The notes: generated from the sequence alone by a model not told the origin. A stretch of 5,070 bases of DNA from Dysgonamonadaceae bacterium (GCA_031261015.1 JAISKG010000202.1:1-5070); one strand, 5' to 3'. Positions 1 through 5,070 are shown, counted from the first letter of the stretch. A program made the numbers and translations.

Positions 1-509
1 CCTTTAATAGTGAAAGGTTTATCCGCATACATATACATCACTTGAGTGAATCCTTTCGCAAAAGCTGCTATATAAGCCTCGTCATCTAAAAAAGATTCAG
101 GATCTACGTTGGCCTTGAAAAAATATCCAATATGTTCTCCGTCTTTGTATGCTTGCAGTTCACTAAAATCAGCAACCTTAACCGTTTTGTCACTGATAGT
201 AATATTGTTGGGAATTTCTTCGTCATTAATAGAATATAAAAACCAATCATTAAGATTTTCCGGCAAATTCAGGGTAAAACTTCCGTTTTTATAAGCTGAA
301 CGGGCAACAATTCCATCCCCTATTTGCATTTTGCCGACCTTAGATAATTTCACGTAAACAGAATCGATTGCGTAATTCGCTCCCATTTCTATTTCTCCGG
401 AAACCGTCTGCACACTGGAGTTGCCGCCTTCGTCATCATCATGATGACAAGCAACAAAAATGAATGTCGTGATTGCTAAGCAAATAAACCAGTTAAATGT
501 TTTTTTCAT
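1..509 (-). CDS. Surface-type lipoprotein, partial (C-terminus beyond left edge)
   Basis: An open frame runs from ATG at 509-507 to the left edge without a stop, giving 169 codons, so the gene is cut by the window. The N-terminus is a lipoprotein signal peptide: KK at residues 2-3, a hydrophobic stretch at about 5-19, and a lipobox FVAC with the acylated cysteine at residue 21. The next residues are HHDDDE. An acidic run just after the cysteine resembles the export signal that sends Bacteroidota lipoproteins to the outer face of the outer membrane; surface location is inferred from that. The rest looks beta-rich, with a segment KNGSFTLNLPENL at about 79-91 typical of Bacteroidales lipoproteins of unknown function. 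I recognise no enzyme motif. The gene is transcribed divergently from the cassette at 739-1779. An AGGAGGG run lies about 22 nt before the ATG, too far to act as a normal ribosome binding site. Being a lipoprotein gene is well supported; its function is unknown. Confidence 0.88.
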   Translation of the reverse strand, partial: MKKTFNWFICLAITTFIFVACHHDDDEGGNSSVQTVSGEIEMGANYAIDSVYVKLSKVGKMQIGDGIVARSAYKNGSFTLNLPENLNDWFLYSINDEEIPNNITISDKTVKVADFSELQAYKDGEHIGYFFKANVDPESFLDDEAYIAAFAKGFTQVMYMYADKPFTIK

Positions 510-570
510 TGTTTGTGTTATTTTTTAATGTCCCTCCTTATTGGCGTTTGGGAGATTGCCATTTGGAGGT

Positions 571-578
571 CAAAGGTA
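571..578 (-). promoter_or_regulatory. Candidate Bacteroidota -7 box for the lipoprotein gene
   Basis: On the minus strand this reads TACCTTTG, an exact fit to the Bacteroidota -7 consensus TAnnTTTG. It lies about 62 bases before the lipoprotein ATG at 509, which would give a leader of roughly 50-60 nt. I see no TTG at the expected 19-21 base spacing; the nearest one lies about 32 bases upstream. The call therefore rests on the -7 box and its position only. Confidence 0.4.
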
Positions 579-681
579 AATTAAAAATTCTCTTTTGTTT
601 GTATCTTTGTCAAAAATTATTTGTTGAAAATTCATTTGGATACTTTTACGGCAATTGCCTATTGAAAGTAAAAAATATGAA

Positions 682-712
682 TTGCGTATTCAGAAAAAAA
701 GTTGTAATTTTG
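682..712 (+). promoter_or_regulatory. Candidate promoter of the DUF3791/DUF3990 cassette
   Basis: A TTG at 682-684 is followed after 20 bases by TAATTTTG at 705-712, an exact match to the Bacteroidota -7 consensus TAnnTTTG at the usual distance from the -33 TTG. Transcription would start at about 718-720, some 20 bases before the ATG at 739, making that ORF the first cistron. A second exact -7 match, TATCTTTG at 602-609 on the same strand, has no well-placed -33 element and would leave a leader of over 100 nt; it may be an extra start. The assignment is by motif and spacing only. Confidence 0.55.
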
Positions 713-738
713 GGATGTAATTTCAAAATAAGATTTCT

Positions 739-849
739 ATGAAACGAAATCATTTATTGAATTTTGGCGAGCAAGTACGGATCGTGCTTGAATTGACAGG
801 ACAAAAAGAATGGTGGTTGCCAACCTCGAAAGATTTTATTTATATTTGA
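739..849 (+). CDS. Unrecognised 36-residue protein, first cistron of the cassette
   Basis: A short open frame runs from ATG at 739-741 to TGA at 847-849. The protein starts MKRNHLLNFGEQVRIVLEL and ends with a WW-containing, aromatic-rich tail finishing DFIYI. It has no signal peptide or membrane segment, and I do not recognise a family. Three things favour a real gene: it begins about 20 bases after a good Bacteroidota promoter, it ends only 10 bases before the ATG of the DUF3791 gene, and it fills space that would otherwise be a 150-base leader. It could be a third component of the toxin-antitoxin-like unit, a short leader peptide coupling translation to the next gene, or the surviving N-terminus of an older gene cut when the cassette arrived. 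The sequence alone does not decide between these. Confidence 0.45.
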   Translation: MKRNHLLNFGEQVRIVLELTGQKEWWLPTSKDFIYI

Positions 850-859
850 AAACTTGGGT

Positions 860-1096
860 ATGGAAACTCAAAAATTAGACAAAAAAATAAGCGACAAAGT
901 AAGTTTTATTACTTTTATCATTCCTGAATTTGCCAAAGCATATAAAATGAATATTCAGAGTGCATATTTTTACTTGAAAAAATATGGTGGAATAGATTAT
1001 TTGAATGAATGTTGGTGGGCATTGCATACCGATAATTCATTTTGGGCAGTGAGAGATATGTATGAAATTTGCAAACGGAATGGAGGGTATATGTGA
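860..1096 (+). CDS. DUF3791-family small protein, likely partner of the DUF3990 protein
   Basis: This 78-residue protein has the DUF3791 pattern: a mostly helical start (KVSFITFIIPEFAKAYKM, about 13-30), an aromatic-rich middle with YFYLKKYGGIDYL at 36-48, then WWALHT at 52-57 and a closing WAVRDMYEI at 62-70. The start is the ATG at 860; a TTG two codons upstream in frame is less likely. Proteins of this family are typically 60-90 residues long and are encoded beside DUF3990 genes in Bacteroidota and Firmicutes, an arrangement that suggests an antitoxin or immunity role. Its TGA (1094-1096) shares one base with the ATG of the DUF3990 gene, so the two are probably translationally coupled and made in fixed ratio. 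The family match is from recognition of the pattern; the antitoxin role is inferred from context. Confidence 0.8.
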   Translation: METQKLDKKISDKVSFITFIIPEFAKAYKMNIQSAYFYLKKYGGIDYLNECWWALHTDNSFWAVRDMYEICKRNGGYM

Positions 1097-1779
1097 TGAG
1101 GGTTTTTCATGGAAGTTATACCAAGATTGATAAAATTGATTTGAAAAAGTGCGAAATTGGTAAAGATTTTGGACGTGGTTTTTATGTAACAAAAATCAGA
1201 GAACAGGCAGAATTCTGGGCAACACGAAAAGGCATTTACAATCAGACAAACGGTATTGTTACAGAGTTTGAATTTAATGAAAATGCTTTTCAGTATTTTC
1301 ATTTTAAAACATTAAGATTTGTAAAATATGACGAAGCGTGGCTTGATTTTGTTGCTAAAAATCGAGATATTGCCGCACCGCAACCTACACACGATTATGA
1401 CATTATAGAAGGACCTGTTGCTGATGACAGAATTGCTACTCGAATTAAAAATTATTTAAGAGGTGAAATCACTAAAAATCAATTTCTCGAAGAACTGAAA
1501 TTTGTAAAAGAAACACACCAAATTTGTTTTTGTACGGGACGTTCTCTTCAAATGCTTGATTATATTGACAATACAACAGATATTGATTATCAGATTTCGG
1601 AAATTGGCGAATCGCTAGTGGCACAATTAATACTTGATTATCAGATAGATGAAATAAAAGCAACAGATGTTTTTTATTCTTCGAAAACTTTTTCAAAACT
1701 TGCAGATGAAACTACTGAATTTTATCTAAAAACTTGGCAGGAAGTCTATGAAATCTTGAAACAAGAACTGAATCTATAA
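1096..1779 (+). CDS. DUF3990 protein, ADP-ribosyltransferase-like putative toxin with C-terminal extension
   Basis: The ATG at 1096 overlaps the DUF3791 stop by one base and gives 227 residues; a TTG 27 bases upstream in frame would run into the DUF3791 gene and is rejected. Residues 1-157 fit DUF3990: VFHGSY at 3-8, DFGRGFYVT at 24-32 followed by QAEFWA, then YDIIEGPVADDR at 101-112 and HQICFCT at 141-147. The order His (5), GxGFY (26-30), late Gln (142) is reminiscent of the H-Y-E/Q arrangement of ADP-ribosyltransferase folds, to which this family has been related; an NAD-using toxin is therefore plausible but unproven. No signal peptide or membrane segment is seen, so it is probably cytoplasmic. 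Residues 165-227 form an extra helical segment with VFYSSKTFSKLADETTEFY at 192-210, which resembles small partner proteins found beside such toxins rather than the DUF3990 core. The frame is intact. The gene is AT-rich compared with the genes to its right. Confidence 0.82.
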   Translation: MRVFHGSYTKIDKIDLKKCEIGKDFGRGFYVTKIREQAEFWATRKGIYNQTNGIVTEFEFNENAFQYFHFKTLRFVKYDEAWLDFVAKNRDIAAPQPTHDYDIIEGPVADDRIATRIKNYLRGEITKNQFLEELKFVKETHQICFCTGRSLQMLDYIDNTTDIDYQISEIGESLVAQLILDYQIDEIKATDVFYSSKTFSKLADETTEFYLKTWQEVYEILKQELNL

Positions 1780-1783
1780 CTTT

Positions 1784-1814
1784 CTACCCACATTGGGCGT
1801 AGGCTATACTTTTT
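1784..1814 (+). terminator. Small stem-loop and T-run after the cassette (weak terminator or repeat)
   Basis: Starting five bases after the DUF3990 stop, CTACCCA at 1784-1790 pairs with TGGG and TAG at 1794-1797 and 1800-1802 around a CAT loop, with CG bulged at 1798-1799. TATA blocks at 1775-1778 and 1805-1808 could extend the stem beyond internal loops. Five Ts follow at 1810-1814, but eight bases after the stem, so a classic rho-independent terminator is doubtful. It might equally be a dispersed palindromic element marking the cassette edge. It sits 12 bases before the ATG of the next gene. Confidence 0.35.
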
Positions 1815-1826
1815 GATTGGTTACAA

Positions 1827-2474
1827 ATGACTATTTTAAAATATTTTATATGGCTGCTGGTTATTTTTTTGACCGAATCTCTTCTCGCCGGTGATTTCAC
1901 CCTGCAAACCGGCGACTTGCTTTTTCAGCTTGGCAAAAGTTCCGGCCTCAACGATGCAATTGCGGAAGTGACAGCCAATAAGGATTCGATTGCCTACACG
2001 CATGTCGGGATTGTTTTCGTCGAAAACGATTCGGTGTTTGTGATTGAAGCGACAATTCCTGAGGTTTGTCAAACGCCGGTTGATTCGTTTCTTTATCAGT
2101 CGGCAAAGATTGACGGCAGGCCGATAGTGATGGTTGCTCGATTAAAACCGGAATACCGGAAATTGATTCCGCAAGCGGTTGAAAATGCTCGAAAGAAAAT
2201 CGGCAAGCCATACGATTACGTTTATGATCCCGATAATGAAGCTTATTACTGTAGCGAATTGATTTACCTTTCTTTCTGCGATGAAGAAGGCAAGCCGATT
2301 TTTCCGTCATTGCAAATGACTTTTCGCGATGCTGCCGGCTATTTTCCGGAATATTGGATAAAACATTTTAAAAAGTACCAAGCTGAAATTCCGGAAGGGC
2401 GGGAGGGGACGAATCCGGCAGAGCTGGCGAAATCGGATGTTTTAGAGCTTGTTTACCGGTATTTTAGTAGATGA
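1827..2474 (+). CDS. Secreted YiiX-like NlpC/P60-type cysteine hydrolase
   Basis: This 215-residue protein has a hydrophobic N-terminal signal at about 3-16, with probable cleavage after SLLA (residue 21), so it should act in the periplasm or beyond. The mature part begins LQTGDLLFQLG, a standard opening of the YiiX/YebB (permuted papain-like) branch of NlpC/P60 hydrolases. The likely catalytic His is H59 in THVGIV and the likely nucleophile is C142 in YYCSELIY. VIEA at 72-75 and GKPYDYVYD at 126-134 are also typical. The His-before-Cys order marks the circularly permuted type. Such enzymes cut amide bonds, often in peptidoglycan or lipoprotein-like substrates; the real substrate cannot be read here. 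Residues after about 190 form a charged, proline-containing tail. It follows the DUF3990 gene by 47 bp on the same strand, but its higher G+C suggests it is an older resident. I see no clear promoter of its own. Its 3' end overlaps the convergent beta-helix gene by 11 bp. Confidence 0.85.
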   Translation: MTILKYFIWLLVIFLTESLLAGDFTLQTGDLLFQLGKSSGLNDAIAEVTANKDSIAYTHVGIVFVENDSVFVIEATIPEVCQTPVDSFLYQSAKIDGRPIVMVARLKPEYRKLIPQAVENARKKIGKPYDYVYDPDNEAYYCSELIYLSFCDEEGKPIFPSLQMTFRDAAGYFPEYWIKHFKKYQAEIPEGREGTNPAELAKSDVLELVYRYFSR

Positions 2475-3915
2475 ATTTGATGACCGATACTTTATTGCCA
2501 GCCGTAATCCGCGCGAAATGAATGCCTTTGCTCAATTCCGGAAGCGCAAAAGTTGCTTGCGGACGTGTCGTTTCCAACACACGTTTCCCAGTTGCATCAT
2601 AAATCGTAATTTGCGAAAAAGCCGTATTTACGATTAACGACCGAGTCGCATAATCGAAATAAGCCTCCGGTTTGGAAACGATTGTTGAGATGGCATTTTC
2701 AGGAGCGGCAGGCCAATAAATGACTTCGCCCAAAGACGGGTCATCGTACTTATGGAAAATCACTTCTTCAATGTACTCGGCGTCCTGCACTTCCACATTC
2801 CAACGGTTGCCTTGCGCGTAAACGGTATGAGCGGAATTGTTGTACAAATCATACAAAACATCATTGTTTCCGTTGTCTTTGAATACGTTTTGTCCGGGGT
2901 TATTATCTTCAATCAGCGTAAATTTTCCCAGATTTATATTGCCGTTTCCGCCGACAATCGTGATTCCCCAAAGATGATCTTCAATTAAGTTGCCGGTTAC
3001 GATTGCGTTGGAAGTCATATAAAGATTGATTCCGCTTCCCCCGCTCATAGGATCCAGATCGTATTTATTATCAATAAGTTCGTTGTTGAGAATCTTGGAA
3101 GGAACGTCGCCGGTGATGGTAATTCCGTAGCGATGTTTGGTGATATAATTGGATTCGATCGTCACGTGATGGCTTCCTGCCGAGGCCAGCATGTTGGATA
3201 CGCCGAGCCCGCCAACCATCGTGCGTCCGGTTCCAATGAGAGTGTTGTTGGAAATCGTCATCTCGGAATCTTCGATACAAGACAGATTCATTTGCGGCGC
3301 GTTGGTATTTGCCGTATTATTATCAAACAAATAATTATGATCGAAAACCAGATTTGTGATGATATTGGCGCCGTTAGCAATGGCGGGACCTTGATTGCTG
3401 ATAAAGTTACAATAACTGATATTCGCCGTATTATTTCCCAAGCCTAAAGCGAAGGTTCCCAAGGCTTTATTGATAAGGGTAAACGTACAGTTATTCACAT
3501 TGATTGTCCCTCCTTTGGTGAATCGAACGCCGCCGGATTCAAACGTAATGTTTCGGATGTTAACCGTAGCATCATCTTTCCGGAAATAAATTCCTTTAGG
3601 TGCGGCCGCTTCGTCGGATCGTGTGAAAACCGCCGTATCGACCGGAGCAAAATCGGCTTGGCCTTCCACATAAATCGTCACCTTATCGGTCAGTTTGACG
3701 ATGATTTGGTTATCCACTTTTAAAGTATCGGTTGAACTGATTGTCAGATCGTTGTTGACTGTATAAATGTTTCCGTTTTTGACCACGCCCGAAGTTTCAA
3801 GCGCGCTCAAAGATTCAAAGGTATAAACCGTTTGGTTTCCTTCACTAACAAATTGAGCCTGAACGGAAAAGTTGAGGCTCAACAAAACTAACAAGAGAGT
3901 GTAATTTCTTTTCAT
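2464..3915 (-). CDS. Parallel beta-helix protein exported by the type IX secretion system
   Basis: This 483-residue protein starts with a signal peptide (MKRNYTLLLVLLSLNFSVQA, cleavage likely after residue 20). Residues about 105-375 are a ladder of parallel beta-helix repeats rich in Asn, for example VNIRNITF at 118, INVNNCTF at 138, MTISNNTLIG at 219, VTIESNYITKHRYGITITG at 251 and AIVTGNLIEDHLWGITIVGG at 304. The helix closes with a block at about 371-402 containing DDPSLGEVIYWP, common at the end of NosD-like beta-helix domains in this phylum. The last 70 or so residues (about 413-483) are a T9SS type A sorting domain, with ITIYDATGKRV at 436-446 and LSKGIHFARI at 461-470, ending in KFIY. 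The protein should therefore cross the outer membrane and be attached to the cell surface or released. I see no catalytic signature that tells a polysaccharide lyase from a plain binding or adhesion protein. It follows the coiled-coil gene after 9 bp and is probably expressed with it. Confidence 0.88.
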   Translation of the reverse strand: MKRNYTLLLVLLSLNFSVQAQFVSEGNQTVYTFESLSALETSGVVKNGNIYTVNNDLTISSTDTLKVDNQIIVKLTDKVTIYVEGQADFAPVDTAVFTRSDEAAAPKGIYFRKDDATVNIRNITFESGGVRFTKGGTINVNNCTFTLINKALGTFALGLGNNTANISYCNFISNQGPAIANGANIITNLVFDHNYLFDNNTANTNAPQMNLSCIEDSEMTISNNTLIGTGRTMVGGLGVSNMLASAGSHHVTIESNYITKHRYGITITGDVPSKILNNELIDNKYDLDPMSGGSGINLYMTSNAIVTGNLIEDHLWGITIVGGNGNINLGKFTLIEDNNPGQNVFKDNGNNDVLYDLYNNSAHTVYAQGNRWNVEVQDAEYIEEVIFHKYDDPSLGEVIYWPAAPENAISTIVSKPEAYFDYATRSLIVNTAFSQITIYDATGKRVLETTRPQATFALPELSKGIHFARITAGNKVSVIKFIY

Positions 3916-3924
3916 TTAATTCTA

Positions 3925-4806
3925 TTATTTATCTAACTTGAATGATTTTCTTCCAATTAGATTGCCATCGGCAAAAATATCGACCCTGTAAGTTCCGGGC
4001 GGCAAAAATTCTTCGATTTTCCAAAAAATGCTCATGGAATATTCTTCGCCGGTGTATTCGATGGTACGTTTGGCGGAATAATTGATGGATTTATTTTCGT
4101 AAGAAAAGACGTTTCCGGGACTTTTGACCAGCACTTCGTCGTCGGGTTTTTGGATGCGGATGTAAATCGTTTTTTCGCCCGCCGGAGCCGTAATATTCTT
4201 ATTGATTGTGAAATGCACATCCAACTGATCCATTTTCTTGATCTTGTCGGTCGGCTTGTTTTTATCGGTGATTCCGGTCACGGAAATATTTCCGGCATCC
4301 AGTTTGGAAGCGATCGTCACGGTTTGCGTGAGTTGTTCTTTTTCCTGTTGCAATTGCGAAACGGCTTGAGTAGCTTGATGATACTTCGCCGTTACCTGCT
4401 GCTTTTCGGTTTCCAATCGTTTATTTTCCTTGTTTAACGAATCAATTTGAACCACATAGCCGTACATAATTTTCCGAAGCGTTTCGATTTCTTTTTTCAA
4501 TTTGTTGATTTGCTGCACGTTTGAGGCTTTCACGGTACGAAGTTCTTCTTGCAGGCGTTGCACCTTCAGTTGTTCCGTCTCCAATTGAGCGATTAGGGAA
4601 TCGTTGCTGATGGTTTGATGAAAACCTTCATACTGAATCGACATGGCATTGAGTTCGTCGTGCCAGTTTTCGATGTTAATTTCCTCGTTTTGCTCTAACT
4701 GTTTATCTTTTTGGGAAATCGTATAAACACTGTAAACTACGACACCGACGAGTGCCGCAGCCAACACAATGATCGCGATGATCCAATGGGTTTGTTTACT
4801 TTTCAT
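3925..4806 (-). CDS. Membrane-anchored coiled-coil protein with C-terminal beta domain
   Basis: The start is taken as ATG at 4806-4804 (MKSKQTHW); a TTG eight codons upstream in frame overlaps the -7 box and is unlikely. The 293-residue protein has one transmembrane helix at about 8-28, preceded by Lys-rich residues. It therefore probably sits in the inner membrane with the rest in the periplasm. Residues about 32-165 are a long coiled coil rich in Glu, Gln, Leu and Lys, with LKKEIETLRK at 103-112 and LNKENKRLETEKQQV at 124-138. From about 173 the composition changes to a beta-rich domain of about 120 residues, with TIYIRIQKP at 213-221, SMSIFWKIEEF at 257-267 and GTYRVDIFADGNLIG at 271-285, resembling an Ig-like or carbohydrate-binding type fold. 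I recognise no named family; function is unknown. Its stop lies 9 bp before the ATG of the T9SS beta-helix gene, so the two form an operon. A structural or tethering role in the envelope is a guess from architecture. Confidence 0.82.
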   Translation of the reverse strand: MKSKQTHWIIAIIVLAAALVGVVVYSVYTISQKDKQLEQNEEINIENWHDELNAMSIQYEGFHQTISNDSLIAQLETEQLKVQRLQEELRTVKASNVQQINKLKKEIETLRKIMYGYVVQIDSLNKENKRLETEKQQVTAKYHQATQAVSQLQQEKEQLTQTVTIASKLDAGNISVTGITDKNKPTDKIKKMDQLDVHFTINKNITAPAGEKTIYIRIQKPDDEVLVKSPGNVFSYENKSINYSAKRTIEYTGEEYSMSIFWKIEEFLPPGTYRVDIFADGNLIGRKSFKLDK

Positions 4807-4827
4807 ACATTTACTCAAAATCCGGTG

Positions 4828-4835
4828 CAAAAATA
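4828..4835 (-). promoter_or_regulatory. Candidate -7 box for the coiled-coil/beta-helix operon
   Basis: On the minus strand this reads TATTTTTG, an exact fit to TAnnTTTG, 21 bases before the ATG at 4806. The transcript would start about 15 bases before the gene. No TTG is present at 19-21 bases upstream; that place is taken by the inverted repeat at the end of the yqeY gene. The box shares three bases with the 3' arm of that hairpin, so termination of the upstream gene and initiation of this one may be linked. Confidence 0.45.
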
Positions 4836-4858
4836 CAACAATAATCGAATTGTTGCAT
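4833..4858 (-). terminator. Hairpin at the stop of the YqeY-like gene, probable weak terminator
   Basis: On the minus strand ATGCAACAAT and ATTGTTGTAT form a 10-bp stem with one G-U pair around a 6-base loop, and are followed at once by TTTTG. The stem begins on the last base of the yqeY stop codon. It is AT-rich, hence weak, but the T-run directly after the stem fits a rho-independent terminator. The seven innermost pairs are perfect, so it could also be a protein-binding operator placed just upstream of the -7 box. Confidence 0.5.
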
Positions 4859-5070
4859 CATGCGAGCAAGCGTTTTACGGTTTCGGAGATCAGGCGGCCT
4901 TCGGTTTTGCCCGCTAAGGCTTTGGTAGCTATGCCCATAACTTTACCCATTTCTTGCGCGGAAGTGGCGCCGGTCTGCGCGATAATTTCACGAAGCGCTT
5001 TCTCCAATTCTGCCGGAGACATTTGCTTCGGTAGATATTCTTCTATTGCTTTGACTTCGGCTAATTCTTT
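4858..5070 (-). CDS. yqeY: GatB/YqeY domain-containing protein, partial (N-terminus beyond right edge)
   Basis: The frame enters from the right edge and ends with TGA at 4860-4858, leaving the last 70 residues of a protein normally about 150 long. Features of the family visible here are KAIEEYLPKQMSPAELE near the start of the fragment, then ATSAQEMGKVMGIATK, and a C-terminus GKTEGRLISETVKRLLA. The helical YqeY fold matches the tail domain of GatB, the subunit of the tRNA amidotransferase that makes Gln-tRNA or Asn-tRNA, and is thought to bind tRNA; free YqeY proteins are not well characterised. In many Bacteroidota this gene lies just downstream of ftsZ, so division genes may lie beyond the right edge; that is expectation, not seen. 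Higher G+C than the 739-1779 cassette fits core chromosome. Confidence 0.92.
   Translation of the reverse strand, partial: KELAEVKAIEEYLPKQMSPAELEKALREIIAQTGATSAQEMGKVMGIATKALAGKTEGRLISETVKRLLA

Noticed and set aside
516..540. AGGAGGG run on the minus strand as the lipoprotein ribosome binding site
   Set aside because: It is about 22 bases from the ATG, well beyond working distance, no closer in-frame start exists, and Bacteroidota seldom rely on such sites.
650..659. Perfect 10-base palindrome GGCAATTGCC in the divergent intergenic region
   Set aside because: It could be an operator, but it is a single short palindrome with no second copy in the window and is not positioned tightly against either promoter, so it is not listed as a feature.
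497..742. Plus-strand 81-codon open frame across the divergent intergenic region
   Set aside because: It begins inside the lipoprotein gene, spans both candidate promoters, has a Phe/Leu/Cys-heavy composition typical of translated AT-rich spacer, and overlaps the better-placed ATG at 739.
1069..1095. Upstream TTG start for the DUF3990 gene
   Set aside because: It would add nine residues encoded inside the DUF3791 gene. The ATG at 1096 leads directly into the conserved VFHGS motif and gives a standard one-base stop/start overlap.
1775..1825. Integron attC site after the cassette
   Set aside because: A bulged hairpin is present, but the required outer core boxes (RYYYAAC and GTTRRRY) are not, and no integrase is in the window.
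1948..2310. 120-codon minus-strand frame inside the hydrolase gene
   Set aside because: It is antisense to a well-supported gene with catalytic motifs, and its Arg/Ser/Gln-rich product shows no recognisable domain.
3133..3447. 104-codon plus-strand frame inside the beta-helix gene
   Set aside because: It is antisense to a repetitive beta-helix coding region; repeats on one strand often leave open frames on the other. No motif or promoter supports it.
4807..4830. Upstream TTG start for the coiled-coil gene
   Set aside because: It lies within the predicted -7 box, upstream of the expected transcript start. The ATG at 4806 gives a normal N-terminus just before the membrane helix.

Overview
The window looks like chromosomal DNA of a member of the Bacteroidota, most likely Bacteroidales or a close relative. 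Four things point there. A secreted protein ends in a type IX secretion (T9SS) C-terminal sorting domain. A lipoprotein carries an acidic stretch right after its acylated cysteine. Promoter-like sites match the Bacteroidota -7 box TAnnTTTG. Shine-Dalgarno sequences are absent or misplaced before most starts. No rRNA, tRNA, CRISPR array or insertion sequence was seen.

Layout. Positions 1-509 (minus) hold the N-terminal part of a lipoprotein that runs off the left edge. Positions 510-738 are a divergent intergenic region with candidate promoters for both directions. Positions 739-1779 (plus) hold a compact, AT-rich three-cistron unit: an unrecognised 36-residue ORF, a DUF3791-type small protein, and a DUF3990 protein of the ADP-ribosyltransferase-like kind. 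Its gaps are 10 bp and a 1-bp stop/start overlap. I read it as a toxin-antitoxin-like cassette. The DUF3990 protein carries about 70 extra C-terminal residues that resemble the small partner proteins of such loci. A small stem-loop follows at 1784-1802. Positions 1827-2474 (plus) encode a secreted YiiX-like NlpC/P60 (permuted papain-like) cysteine hydrolase. Its 3' end overlaps by 11 bp the 3' end of the convergent gene at 2464-3915.

The right half is a minus-strand series read from right to left. First comes the C-terminal half of a GatB/YqeY-domain protein (4858-5070, running off the right edge). Next is a hairpin that starts at its stop codon and merges into a -7 box. Then comes a membrane-anchored coiled-coil protein (3925-4806), followed 9 bp later by a T9SS-exported parallel beta-helix protein (2464-3915). 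The last two look like one operon encoding envelope and exported proteins of unknown function.

The part most worth pursuing is the small AT-rich cassette: a known family pair (DUF3791/DUF3990), a possible C-terminal partner-domain fusion, and an undescribed 36-residue first cistron. Its base composition is visibly lower in G+C than the genes to its right, which suggests acquisition by transfer.
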